From Chaenocephalus aceratus (Eukaryota; Chordata; Actinopteri; Perciformes; Channichthyidae), in contig CM043807.1 of NCBI GenBank assembly GCA_023974075.1, positions 2,753,407 to 2,817,406 on the forward strand: a stretch of DNA of 64,000 bases. Reading direction: 5' to 3'. The position numbers were made by a program, and so were the translations under genes. Under the pieces are notes generated by a model. It was given only the letters and a program-made list of their open reading frames with translations. It did not search any database and had not been told where the DNA came from. Positions 12,343 through 22,263 of the stretch are shown here, one piece after another (position 1 is the stretch's first letter; each line of letters starts with the position of its first letter).

Positions 12343-12526
12343 TACGATTGCAGGTACTGCCTGCAGAGCATGACCTCTGACCTCCTGATGCCTGGCCCTG
12401 ACATCCAGCGCGCTGTTTATTAACTTAAAGTTTGTAGTCCCACGAGGCCACGGCGCAAACAACGCTCATCATCTGGGCTGCCCTGGAGAGCAGTGAAGCA
12501 CATCTGTGAGAGAGAGGGTCAGCGTA

Positions 12527-12719
<193 letters not shown>

Positions 12720-12816
12720 AAGAGCTGACAGTGACAGATGGCTGGTGGATGGTACAGAGGGCAACTGATGCAGGGATAAGTGCCTCAGCAATAAACAGTC
12801 TCTCTCCCTCATATAT

Positions 12817-12820
<4 letters not shown>

Positions 12821-12870
<50 letters not shown>
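12821..12870. repeat. (CA)n microsatellite
   Basis: About 50 bp of CA repeat, opposite in sense to the (GT)n 100 bp upstream. Confidence 0.97.
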
Positions 12871-12875
<5 letters not shown>

Positions 12876-12889
12876 CACTCGTAAAAGTA

Positions 12890-12960
12890 GGGCTCCTGTG
12901 AGGCAAGCTCCTGTGAGGCAAGCTCCTGTGAGGCAAGCTCCTGTGAGGCAAGCTGCTGTG
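12890..12960. repeat. 15-bp tandem repeat
   Basis: Four full copies plus a diverged one of GCTCCTGTGAGGCAA. The period is a multiple of three, which explains the repeated short peptide in the overlapping frames. Confidence 0.9.
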
Positions 12961-13182
12961 TGGCGCTGCAAAGCCTCAGAGACAGAGGTGATAATGTGGC
13001 GGAGGTGGGTGCATATACATGCATATGTAGAGCGCAGATGTAAACACTGAAAACACATTCACTCTGCACATGGGTGAGCATCCGCACGATCTGGTAGACT
13101 GGAACGTGAATCCGTTGAGTGTGTTCAGGTTTTAAGATTCGATGGCAAAGTGGCAAAAGAACCTTCTGCTTATGGTACATCA

Positions 13183-13185
<3 letters not shown>

Positions 13186-13269
<84 letters not shown>

Positions 13270-13281
13270 GTGTGTGTGTGT
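13186..13281. repeat. (GT)n microsatellite
   Basis: About 96 bp of GT repeat with a TTG interruption near 13268. Confidence 0.98.
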
Positions 13282-13351
13282 CAAGACTTTCATGTTCCTC
13301 CTCTTTCATTTCCCTTTCTTCTTATTTCTTTCATTATTTCATTTAAAAAAA

Positions 13352-13651
13352 TGAGGGGTTACGTATTGTAACCCTACTATAAGCACAGGCGGAGCCCTCT
13401 ACTTGACTCTCTTGGTACTACCTCTCAACCATACCATGCAAGCATTCACCTACTGAGATATCTATAAACGTAGCTGGCCCCGGGGCGGGCCTACCTGAAT
13501 GCGCGCGCAAGCACACCGTATAAAAGGAGGCCTCGCCTCCTGACTGTCATCCTACACCCTCTTCAGCGAGCAGCATAGGACAGACAGGGCCCCAAGTAGA
13601 GGGCTCCGCCTGTGCTTATATGACTAGGGTTACAATACGTAACCCCTCGTT
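13352..13651 (+). mobile_element. solo DIRS-type terminal repeat
   Basis: A 300-bp unit with inverted ends: GAGGGGTTACGTATTGTAAC at the left and the reverse complement at the right. Pairing continues through TATAAGCACAGGCGGAG / CTCCGCCTGTGCTTATA. In the middle is a TATA-like TATAAAAGGAGG followed by CTGACTGTCATCCTACACCCT. The same sequence is attached to a gag-like region at 21215-22263 and occurs partially at 8612-8832. The layout matches the terminus linked to a tyrosine recombinase at 43605-43905. It reads as a solo terminus of a DIRS-like retroelement. DIRS assignment of this subfamily is inference. Confidence 0.55.
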
Positions 13652-13924
13652 ATATCTCACACAGGCTGATGCATAAACATGCTGTCGTCCAACAACATCG
13701 GCCCATCACACTGCCCCTGACCGGCTTTTGGTTAACAGCCACTGCACCGCAAACTCACTCCGCGTGTCGTTTTGGCGAGTCCTGCTTAAAATCAAAACAG
13801 GAAGGAAATCAGAAGACACCAGGATACCAGTTAAACAATAATCTGTTTTAATTATAAAAGGTAATAATCAAATGCACAGAGAAATACTGATAGAAATGTG
13901 TGTAGTGTATTAACAGCTGATGAA
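13652..13924. other. unassigned sequence
   Basis: Short stretch between the DIRS-type terminus and the inferred L1 5' end; nothing recognised. Confidence 0.4.
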
Positions 13925-14128
13925 GAAGAGACTTCCGGTGACATGCAGTGAAGGCGTCTAGCTCGCAGCCAACTACCCCTCGAAATATGCATTACGTGAC
14001 TTTTTCAGAAGGATCTAACAGCTTTAAATAAAGCGTTCCGAACTATTAATATCGAAGAACATTTCAGCGTATTATTTGTTTTTACCACACTCTGATCACA
14101 CCAGGACAATTGTTTGTTCAGCCTCGGG
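13925..14128 (+). mobile_element. L1 LINE 5' UTR (inferred)
   Basis: The sequence from about GACTTCCGGTGACATGCAGT up to the ORF1 start resembles the short GC-rich 5' ends of fish L1 elements. The exact 5' boundary is inferred; no target duplication can be read because the 3' end of the element is missing. Confidence 0.4.
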
Positions 14129-14961
14129 ATGCCGACCACGCGCAGCACCCTGATGGATCCTGAATCGCTTGGAAAACTCATAAGAGATATCGTTCGAGAG
14201 GAGATCACTTCTGCATTGGAGGATAAATTAAAACCAATACAGGACTCCCTATCCAAGCTCCAAGTGACAGCGGCAAACAGCGTCTGCAAAAATCCAAGAT
14301 CTGGAGGAATCGGCTAACGAAACAGACAGTCGCCTGACTCAATTACAGAACGACTACAAACTGTTACAAAGTTCAAACGAAAAATGTATGCAGAAAATTG
14401 AGGTTTTTGAAGGCCAAAACCGAAAATTCAATATAAGAATTACGGACTGAAAGAGGGACTGGAACAAGGATCACCGACTGCATATGTAACCGAGCTCCTC
14501 GCAGATTTGTTTGGCCAAAACATTCTTGGACCGCTGCCCACAGTGAGCTATGCATACCGCAACGTGCCGGCTAAAGGCAACCGGTGTATCACCGCACGGC
14601 TTAACAGTTTCGAAACGAAGAGGACTATACAACGCCTCGTCAGTGAGAAGGGAGGGAAACTCCAGTACCGCGACCAGAGTATTAACATATACCCGGACCT
14701 GAGTGCCAAACTACGGGAGCAACGGGCTGAATTCAACGCCATAAGAAGCCTCCTGCACTCTGCTAATATGAAGCATACTTCATATTAGCAGAGTGCAGGA
14801 GGCTTCTGGTCTACCCAGCTAAATTCCTGATAACGTTTGAGAAGGTTACCCACGCCTTTGCTAAGGCAGAAGAGGCAATGGACTTTTACCAAACACAAAT
14901 CAACCAACTCTGGAAAGCGTCCAGACCACCGGCAACAAGTCTGCTGAATAGGCAGGTATGA
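14129..14961 (+). pseudogene. L1 LINE ORF1 (RNA-binding protein), frameshifted
   Basis: Encoded the nucleic-acid-chaperone protein that coats L1 RNA. ATG at 14129 opens MPTTRSTLMDPESLGKLI. A heptad-like segment follows (LEDKLKPIQDSLSKLQ, continuing in another frame past 14280), which is the coiled coil. Then comes the RRM-like core, with FNIRI near 14430 and YRNVPAKGN near 14555, and the C-terminal domain (ARLNSFETKRTIQRLV, YPDLSAKLREQRAEFNAIR). The end KASRPPATSLLNRQV and stop are at 14961. Breaks: a frameshift at the A-run near 14289, a missing base near 14447 (GGACTGAAAGAGG expected), and a 30-bp-arm palindrome at 14744-14807 that replaces the normal sequence. L1 ORF1 identity is firm from the order of motifs; the copy is dead. 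Confidence 0.85.
14744..14807. repeat. perfect 30-bp-arm inverted repeat with 4-bp loop
   Basis: The left arm 14744-14773 and right arm 14778-14807 are exact reverse complements around CATA. The left arm is normal ORF1 coding sequence (reading HSANMK). The right arm is its mirror and displaces coding bases before the RLLVYPAKF continuation. Confidence 0.97.
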
Positions 14962-15517
14962 TGATAGCTGCAACTTGCTCCTGTGTTCAACTGCTTCTCA
15001 TTTCATTATAATCTAACTCTTATAAACCGGTGACTGATGTTCAAGTTATAATGTGCTTTGATGATTACCAAGCGGATTATTGTTTCATATTAATGGACTA
15101 ATTGAACACAAGGGGGAGGGGTGTTTGAAAAAAAATAAACATAACTTGTGAAACCTCAGTTACATCAATTTTGTGACTTAATGCTTTGAATGTATTGTGC
15201 AACTTGTTACACTAGAGTTGATGTTGAGCATGCGTGCTTACTGCTCTACGTGCCACAGCTCTGCTAAATGGAGCGGAGTTGTAGGAGTCTAAAGAGGGAA
15301 ATTATGATTTATCTGCTGATATTGCATATTATTATTTCATTGGCCCTCTTTTTTTTGTTTTTTGTTGTTGTTTCGGGTGAGGAGAAGGGAGGAAAGTTGA
15401 GAATTAAGGGAATGGAGGTAATCTTGCCAAATCGCAATCAGGGTTTGCTATATGACATTGTAAATTACGTTAAAATATGCATAACTAAGTCCACAAAGTA
15501 TATTTGGTTTGATACAT
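14962..15517 (+). mobile_element. L1 inter-ORF region
   Basis: AT-rich DNA between the ORF1 stop and the ORF2 ATG. It is longer than the spacers I know from mammalian L1. A 97-codon plus frame at 15268-15561 starts in it but has no known domain. Confidence 0.5.
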
Positions 15518-15922
15518 ATGACTACATTAATTGTTCTCTCATTAAACGTATGCGGTCTTAACTCCAATCTAAAGATTACAAAATGTCTTGATGTCTTGAG
15601 TCGAAAAAAGGCTGATATTGCATTTCTTCAAGAAACTCACTTATTAGCTGAAGATATACATAAAATTGGGAATAATATTTATAAAGTGGTGGCTTACTCA
15701 TCTTCAAACAGTAAAACTGAAGGAGTAATCATTTTAATTCGCAATAATTTAAAATTAGATATTGTTAACAAAGGTCAAGATCAAGATGGAAGAATTGCTT
15801 ATCTTCAAGGAGTCATTTGCAATAGAAACATAGCTTTGATCGCATGCTATGCACCTAACTCATATGAACCTACGTTCTTTGAATCACTTTCAAAAGTAAT
15901 TTCCTAAATGACCAATTATGAC
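15518..15922 (+). pseudogene. L1 LINE ORF2, endonuclease N-terminus, cut by an ERV
   Basis: ATG at 15518 opens MTTLIVLSLNVCGLNS, the start of an APE-type endonuclease (SLNVxGLN motif). FLQETHL carries the catalytic glutamate, and IALIACYAPN follows. This nicks target DNA to prime reverse transcription. A nonsense TAA at 15905 breaks the frame, but the family pattern continues as MTNYD until 15922. There an LTR begins directly, so the rest of the endonuclease, the RT and the C-terminal domain are gone from this strand. The junction inside a coding motif shows the retrovirus inserted into an existing L1 copy. Confidence 0.85.
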
Positions 15923-16328
15923 TGTGAAAGAAAGTTCTGATCAGCAATGTGATGAAAGAAATGGAAGACTGGAATCCGCTTAAATCAAACACCGGAGTTT
16001 ATTGAGAGTCACGGCCGGAGCGTTCACAAGATATCCACACAACTTGCATCATATAGATACCTAGTCAACACTAAGGATTACACAGCACAGCGCAAATCTA
16101 CACAGAGAATATAGGAGTGGCCTATATTCGCGCGCTTTCCATATTAATCGATACCAGATATATTGGAGACAAAGGACGGGTCTGTTAAAGCCATCTGCAC
16201 ATTGGTCACACTCCCCCACAGGAAGGCAGGGCCTTTTGGCCTTTGCCCTGTTTAAATTACAAACAGGACACATAGGAAAACACTAAAATTCTCCCCTGCA
16301 CAGATCTCATTAAAATATTTCCTTCACA
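15923..16328 (-). mobile_element. ERV 3' LTR (minus orientation)
   Basis: 406 bp with short inverted ends: TGTGAAAG at 15923 and CCTTCACA ending at 16328, so the minus strand reads TG...CA. A minus-strand AATAAA poly(A) signal is at 15998-16003. A polypurine tract abuts it on the internal side. The outer edge meets L1 ORF2 directly. No second LTR is present in the window, so boundaries rest on the TG/CA ends and the adjacent tract. Confidence 0.8.
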
Positions 16329-16342
16329 GATCCTCCCTTTTA
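16329..16342 (-). promoter_or_regulatory. retroviral polypurine tract
   Basis: On the minus strand AAAAGGGAGGA lies two or three bases before the LTR start TGTGAAGG. A polypurine tract in this position primes plus-strand DNA synthesis in retroviruses, which fixes both the element's orientation and the LTR edge. Confidence 0.8.
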
Positions 16343-17083
16343 TCAATTTATTGATAACCAATTAACATTAGTCTAAGAATATTTCAGTCACTACTTAAAT
16401 CAAATAAAACGTCCTCCGAGTTGTGAGGATTCCCATTACATTAATTACATCAAAAGCAGAATAAGATTGAAACAGTCAATCACAATGGTTGATACAGACA
16501 ACCACAATAGAAAAATCATCTCTCTTCAGTGTTTGATTTCTTTTGTCAAAAAAAGCACAATAATAGCACACATGCAATACAAAAATATAATAGTAAAATA
16601 TATGTTTCAAAAACAAGAATTTTATCATTTATCACTCAGTTAATCTCATTCATCAAACACAAATTCAAAATCAGCTTACATCTTAAAGATTTACTTCAAG
16701 GCAATTACTTATTAAAACACAATTAGAATGTAGGATTATAAGAAATCCAATTGAGGTATAAATCAGAATCATAAGGGATCCAGTTAAGATTCACAGTTAA
16801 GGTATAAATTCACACTGATGAATCGATCAATCTGTAATCTGTAAAGGTACAGTGTCCTCAATCTTTAACATTACTTTACGTTTACTTCAATACACTTATT
16901 CAAGAGTAAGGCACTTTACTACATACATTTTATTCAAATACATTCGTTCAAAATCTGAAAAGGAAAAGTCAGACATTTTATTGTAACAACCGAGGAAGGA
17001 AAAAAATCAAAAACATCTGTTCTTTATTCAAGGAAAATCAAAACATCTATTCTTTATTCTGAGTGTCAACTTTAATCAATTTA
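16343..17083 (-). mobile_element. ERV 3' untranslated / env-LTR interval
   Basis: AT-rich DNA between the env stop and the polypurine tract, about 740 bp. No coding frame of note. This is longer than in most gammaretroviruses and could hold a decayed accessory region, but I recognise none. Confidence 0.5.
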
Positions 17084-19335
17084 TCAATCGCTGAAAGGAG
17101 GTACCCATGGTACAGGAACTGCCATGGAGACCCATGGGTCTGGGAGGTCGGCGTTGTACATCAACATTGTGTCATTTACAGTAGAATACCCCACTAGCCT
17201 CTGTGGGGCCTGGAGGGCAGTCTTGGCAACCCTGCGTATGGCTAATTTAACTACAGTGATCAAACAAACTAGGATTAGCACAACCAAGATAAAACTGCAA
17301 CAGTAACAACAAATTTAACCAACCCCCCGCTCCCCAGGATCCAAGGGTTCCACTTAACCCCAAATGTAAACCCATGAGTTTCATGCAATTATTTTATCCC
17401 GTTAGCCGTATCATGAATCATATCCATAACTTCCGGTGTGGCATCAGAGACAAAGGAACAGCACTCCGCACCAATTACTTTACATGCGCCCCCCTGGGCA
17501 GCTAAGAGGAGGTCCAGTGCCATGCGATTCTGTAGTGCTACTGTCCTAACTTCTTGCAATTCTTTATGTTCAGCTAATATTGCTGTGTTAGATACATTTA
17601 GATGATTTTCCACTACTTTGGATAATGCCATGATTTCCTGCTGACTAACATAAATGCCGTACCAAGGCAAAAATAGGCTCGCTATCTGTTGTCCTTTTGT
17701 AATGGACCTGCTGTTCCTGTGTAGAGAGGGAAGTATCGCTGCAATCTAATTTGCCTCTACTTTACGGATTAAAGGAATTAGGTAGGCTAGATAGCAGGTG
17801 CCATAAAAAACGTCATACGGCACACAGCCATAGGCCCGTCGCCACAAACTAAGTAAACTCTCTGTGGGAGGGGAATTCTGGCAAATGTTACCCTCACTAT
17901 GGTATTACAGTCGCTGTGTCCCACATCCGGAGAGGTGTGAGATCCTGCTTCATTCTGGAAACAGATGGACACATTCTTCCATTCATGCACGACAATTGGG
18001 GGAACATATATTGAACAGTCACGTGTAGGGGGATTGCCTAGGGGTATTGGTTGCGTACAATCATGTATTTTAACCTCAACGAGTCCACTGTTCTGGAGCC
18101 AAACGAGGGTACCACTGTCACTAAAGCTTCAGCTAATAAAGATGCCATGTGTGGTTGTTTTGTGCATGTTGGACTTGTGGAATTAACCGCAGTTAGTTTG
18201 TACCAGAGCTAACTGGAATCTGTATTCAAAAGCTAGGTTAATGTATTTCTTCACATATATTAGTTTTAAAAACATCAATCGTTTGAAAGGTAATTTGTAA
18301 TTTGTATTTGTATTTACTGTCTCAACAATGAGAGAGACCAGACCCTCGTACTGTAACGGTTTATCAGAGTCTGTTGGGTATGAAGGAGTGTAGCAGTCCT
18401 CAGCCTCATCGCTAATTCTGGAGTCAATATCGTTCCAGCTGATTAATTTATAGTCCGCTTTTGTGAAAGGAATTGGGCTAAACATGGGAGAATGCATGGA
18501 TTCTGGCATATTTTGGCACAGCCAACAGTTTCTAATATTACGTTCATGTGCGTAGTCTAACATTAAACTTACTGCAGAATTAGTTTTAGTTCGTTTAAAA
18601 GGAGTGATTAAGGCCTTTTTTGAGTGTTTAAGTGGAGTGGATAGAACATTTGTTTTTCTATCTGGTCCAGACATTTTGCATGCAGTAGCACCTGGATTGG
18701 GAACCTGGTAATCTGGTTTCCTCACTCTACATGTTGCTTTATCCTTTATCAGTGTCTTAACCTGTTCTCTAGTGCTACACCACAGTCCTGGGGGCATGTC
18801 TTCAATGGTGTCGAGTGCTATTCTCACCCCCTCTGACGCGACACCGTCCGCACGGTACTGGTCCATTGGATATATCTCCCACGTTGAGTAAACTAAGGAC
18901 ACATAAAATATAATAATACAGTTAGATGGATCACATATTAAAGCTGGACAGTTAAAAGAAACAGTCTCTGATTTATGATCAGGGAGGGAGACAATCCTCC
19001 TGATTCTTCCTCCTTTTCTCTCTCGTTGTGTCTCTTGCACCATACTGAATGTCTGTGTGGTGATTGGATACAACCTGTCCTTGTCGCTAGGCACTGATTT
19101 GCCCGTTGGTGTCGTTTTGCCCTCAGGGTCTGGGCCCTGAGTGGTCAAGTCGTCTGCGCTCGTAGATAAGAGCACCTTATTTTCTTCCTCAGAGGGGCGA
19201 GAGCCCTCGCCATGTCGTTGGGATTTCCACAGCTCCATCTAGCAGGGCGTCCTTGGCCAGGTACAGAAGACCCAGCATGACGATGATGATGACTGCCTTC
19301 ACACGCCAGCATCCGGTAGAGGGGAGAGACGACAT
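17084..19335 (-). pseudogene. env: endogenous retrovirus env (SU-TM), gammaretrovirus-like, broken
   Basis: Minus-strand envelope gene in pieces. The leader starts at an ATG at 19335 with a strongly hydrophobic stretch (VIIIVMLGLLYLA), a likely signal peptide. The surface subunit runs in one 351-codon frame to a stop at 18183 and contains a CWLC box. The transmembrane subunit at 17389-17670 has an LQNRMALDLLLAAQGG heptad region and CKVIGAECC (a CX6CC). CWLC plus CX6CC is the covalently linked gamma-type envelope pattern. A membrane span (VVLILVCLITVV) and tail follow at 17084-17287. The stretch 17670-18183 is split among frames, so the furin site was not located. Env start overlaps the end of pol by about 37 bp, as in gammaretroviruses. 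No intact protein is encoded. Confidence 0.8.
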
Positions 19336-20330
19336 CTTGTAGCGTGAATCCACTCCGGTCTCCCTTGTACTCTCAGGGCTGTTCTGGTCACTATTAACAC
19401 CTGGAAAGGACCTTTCCACCTGGGAGACAGAGCATCTTTTTCAAGAGATTTGATTAGTACATCATCACCAATCTGAAACGGGTGGGTGGGCTCCTCTCCC
19501 GGCTGGGGGAGCCTGTCAGCCACCTGCCTGTGAAACTTTCTCAACATGTCAGTTAGATATTTGACATAGTTAGTCAGTCATGTAATCATCTGTCCACAAA
19601 AGAGTGAGTTTGTGGGGTGTTACTGGGGGGCTAGATCCTGCGAACATTACCCTTCCCATCAATACTCGTGTGGGCTAAGCCCTGTCGTTGCATTTGGTGA
19701 ACTTCTGATGGAGCACAGAACTAGCGGCAGCGCGTCTACCCATTTTAGTCCTGTGGTCAACATTGTTTTAGTGAGTTTTTTATGTCGTCATTCATTCCTC
19801 AACCTGGCCTGAGCTCTGTGGGTGATAGGGAACATGCAATTGCCATTTGAACCCTAACACTGTAGCTAGACTCTGGGTTATCTTAGAAACGAATGCTGGA
19901 CCTCTGTCACTGTTAATTCCTGCTGGAACACCAAATCTAGGAATAACATCTTTGAGAAGACACTTTACAACTGTTCTAGCGTCTTCTTTTCTGGTAGGGT
20001 AGGCCTCTACCCATTTGGAGAACTGGCACACTACCAAAATATATTTGAATCCTTGGCATGGTGGCATATGTGAAAAGTCAATTTGCACATTTACAAAGGG
20101 CCCCGAGGGGGGCGGTAAGTGTTTCATGCTGAATTTGACCACTTCTTCGTCTGTCTGCTGGCATATCATGCATCCATCTACCAGGGTCTGTGTAGCTAGT
20201 GTAATGGCTGAGCAAACCATTGGGACTTATAATCCCATTCATCCCTCCTTTTCCTACATGTGATTTGCCATGTGCAACATGTGCCAAAACATGGAGGAAC
20301 GAACGTGGACAGACCATCCGTCCGTCTGGG
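19299..20330 (-). pseudogene. pol: endogenous retrovirus pol: integrase, broken
   Basis: Integrase of the same minus-strand ERV. A zinc-binding N-terminal region lies around 20180-20330 (HVLAHVAHGKSH ... CMICQQ). The catalytic core at 19792-20140 has VQIDFSHMP, INSDRGPAFVS and PYHPQSSGQVEE, carrying the D,D-35-E residues. The C-terminal SH3-like part at 19299-19547 has the WKGPFQVL (GPY/F-like) motif typical of gammaretroviral and chromoviral integrases. Frames change between 19547 and 19792 and near 20220, so it is inactive. Integrase joins proviral DNA ends to host DNA. Confidence 0.85.
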
Positions 20331-20369
20331 TGGAGCCACAAGCTGGACTCAGCGTCAAGTGTACAACCT

Positions 20370-20990
20370 CGTCTTAGCCATAAATCTTTCTCCCTAACAT
20401 CAGCACGGGCTTGCATGTCCGCGACATCATTAAAGGAAGGCAAAAAATGGGTTCTGCGGGTTGTGTCAAGGGGCATTGGAGCACCATAGAAGAGGAGGAA
20501 ACTGCTGCTTGTTTAGCCGCGGTGTCGGCTAACGCATTTCCACGCGAAATAGGATCATCAGAATTTGTGTGAACAGCACACTTAACTACTGCTAGCTGTG
20601 TAGGGAGCATGATAGCGTCTAATAGCTGAGCTACTAACGCATGATGTTTGAATAGGCTTACCGGCCGATGTTAAGAAACCGCGCATTTTCCACAAGACAC
20701 CAAAATCATGGCACACACCAAATGCATACCTGGAGTCTGTGAAAATGGTTGCAACTCTATCTTTAGCCAAAATACACGCCCTCAGCAGAGCATACAACTC
20801 TGCGGCCTGAGCCGACGTGCCATTGTCAAGGCCCGGCTTTCTAAAACTTCCCAGTCATTTACAACAGCATAGCCTGCTAAGTGTACTGTGTCAGTGGCCT
20901 GCTCGCAGACCCGTCTGTGTATAGAATAAGATCTGAATTAGGGATAGGAGTTTGCAACATATCAGTTCTGGGGGAAGAAGACATGTCAAT
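20370..20990 (-). pseudogene. pol: endogenous retrovirus pol: RNase H, broken
   Basis: Minus-strand RNase H with LYTDGSA near 20925, ELYALLRACILAKDR and FTDSRYAFG near 20730, and ISRGNALADTAAKQAA near 20535. These carry the D-E-D catalytic residues of retroviral RNase H. Several frame changes separate them. RT, protease and gag, expected to the right on this strand, are absent: recognisable retroviral sequence stops near 21055, where another repeat begins. Confidence 0.8.
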
Positions 20991-21059
20991 CGTTGTGACA
21001 CAGTCATGTGTTATCTCAAAATCTGGAATTGGGCACCAGCGTAGCTGGGTTTAGAGGGG

Positions 21060-21193
21060 GAGTGTATGTGTAATTCATGGCACAATTCAAAAGGGATCGA
21101 AAGATAAGTTTTCTCTCTCCATTGACTTCATATATAATTTTTCAGAAATAAGGTCCCATGGGGCGGAAGTAGATGGGCGTGACTTCGCCACTC
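21060..21193 (+). mobile_element. orphan right terminal repeat of the THAP-element family
   Basis: Matches the right terminal inverted repeat of the element at 22264-23402: TGTGTAATTCATGGCACAAT, AGGTCCCATGG and the end GACTTCGCCACTC followed by TA. No partner lies to its left, where the ERV begins. It is either a solo end or the remnant of an element removed by rearrangement. Confidence 0.6.
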
Positions 21194-22263
21194 TATTCTT
21201 CTGCGGAGGTCCCTGAACGCACCGCGCCACTCTCCCAGGGGCCGCGCGCCCTCGTATTAACGCTGTGTTTCACATTCAACGGTGAAAACACATTAATCTG
21301 AGCTATTATACCAGGCAAGGTGTGTTTTCTGACAACAGCCTGCCGGCAATACCCGCAGTGTTTTGAGACCGCACTTTCTGCGGTTTATTCCTCTCACATG
21401 CACGCGCCCACCTGCTGGCTCCTTTACTGGAGTTTACAGCGGGGCAGGGAGTGTGGGGACAGTGTTCTTTCCTCTGAGGATGAGCAAGAAGCAGCATATG
21501 CCAAGCTGCGACTACACCTCACGCACGTGACCAAGGAAATCAATCCAAAGGGCCCTTCCCTAAACACGGGGGGTCCCAGGAGATCAACACGGTCTTTTTG
21601 GAAGTGCCATGCGGCGTGATCCCCCAGGGACATCACACGGAAAGCAGCGGTAGACCACACCGTAGACCAAGCTACTAATTCGGGATGCTGCGGCCAAATA
21701 ATCGCTCTGATCTGGTGGGGTGGGGGGTATCTTGCGGCTCTTAGCAAAGAGCGAGATGTCCAACACACCCGTATTTATTTGCAGAGGCTCTCTGCCCAGC
21801 CTGCTGCCTGCTGGAACCAGATGGGCGCTCCGCCGCCATGGTCATCACCTAGGGGAAGTACAGCCCTGGGCGGTAGACTTTCCATGGACGCCGGACCCGG
21901 AAGTGCCCGACAATGGCAAACGGAGCCATCCGCCCCGCTGGAATGGCGAACGTGAATGGGGAACGTCAATGGCACAGCCTCGGCTATATCCCGGTCCCCA
22001 AACACTCGAAGCAGAGGTGGTGGGGATCGGCGCCCGCTATTTAAGCCAGGGCACGAAGGACAGGCCCGGGTCTCTAGAAGTGGTGACCTCGAACGTATGA
22101 TAACTCTTTCTTCTTCTTTCAAACGTTTCACTTTCTCTGCTTGAGTTGTTGCTCGCTCGCTGAAGAAAAAAGGATGACAGTCAGGAGGTGTGGCAGCCTT
22201 TTGATACGGTGTACTTGCACGCGCATTCAGGTAGGCCCGCCCCGGGGGCCGGCTACGTTTATA
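21194..22263 (-). pseudogene. DIRS-type retroelement 5' part with gag-like frame
   Basis: On the minus strand, reading from the promoter-like terminus (CCTCCTGACTGTCATCC near 22190), a frame at 21775-22284 has a cysteine cluster (ACPSCPGLNSG) and then LLRVFGDRDIAEAV. This looks like the decayed zinc-knuckle-like region of fish DIRS gag proteins. Further frames to 21424 are broken. The terminus is interrupted at 22263 by the THAP element and resumes at 23403. Linkage to the terminus also seen at 13352-13651 is clear; the gag call is an inference from a weak motif. Confidence 0.45.
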
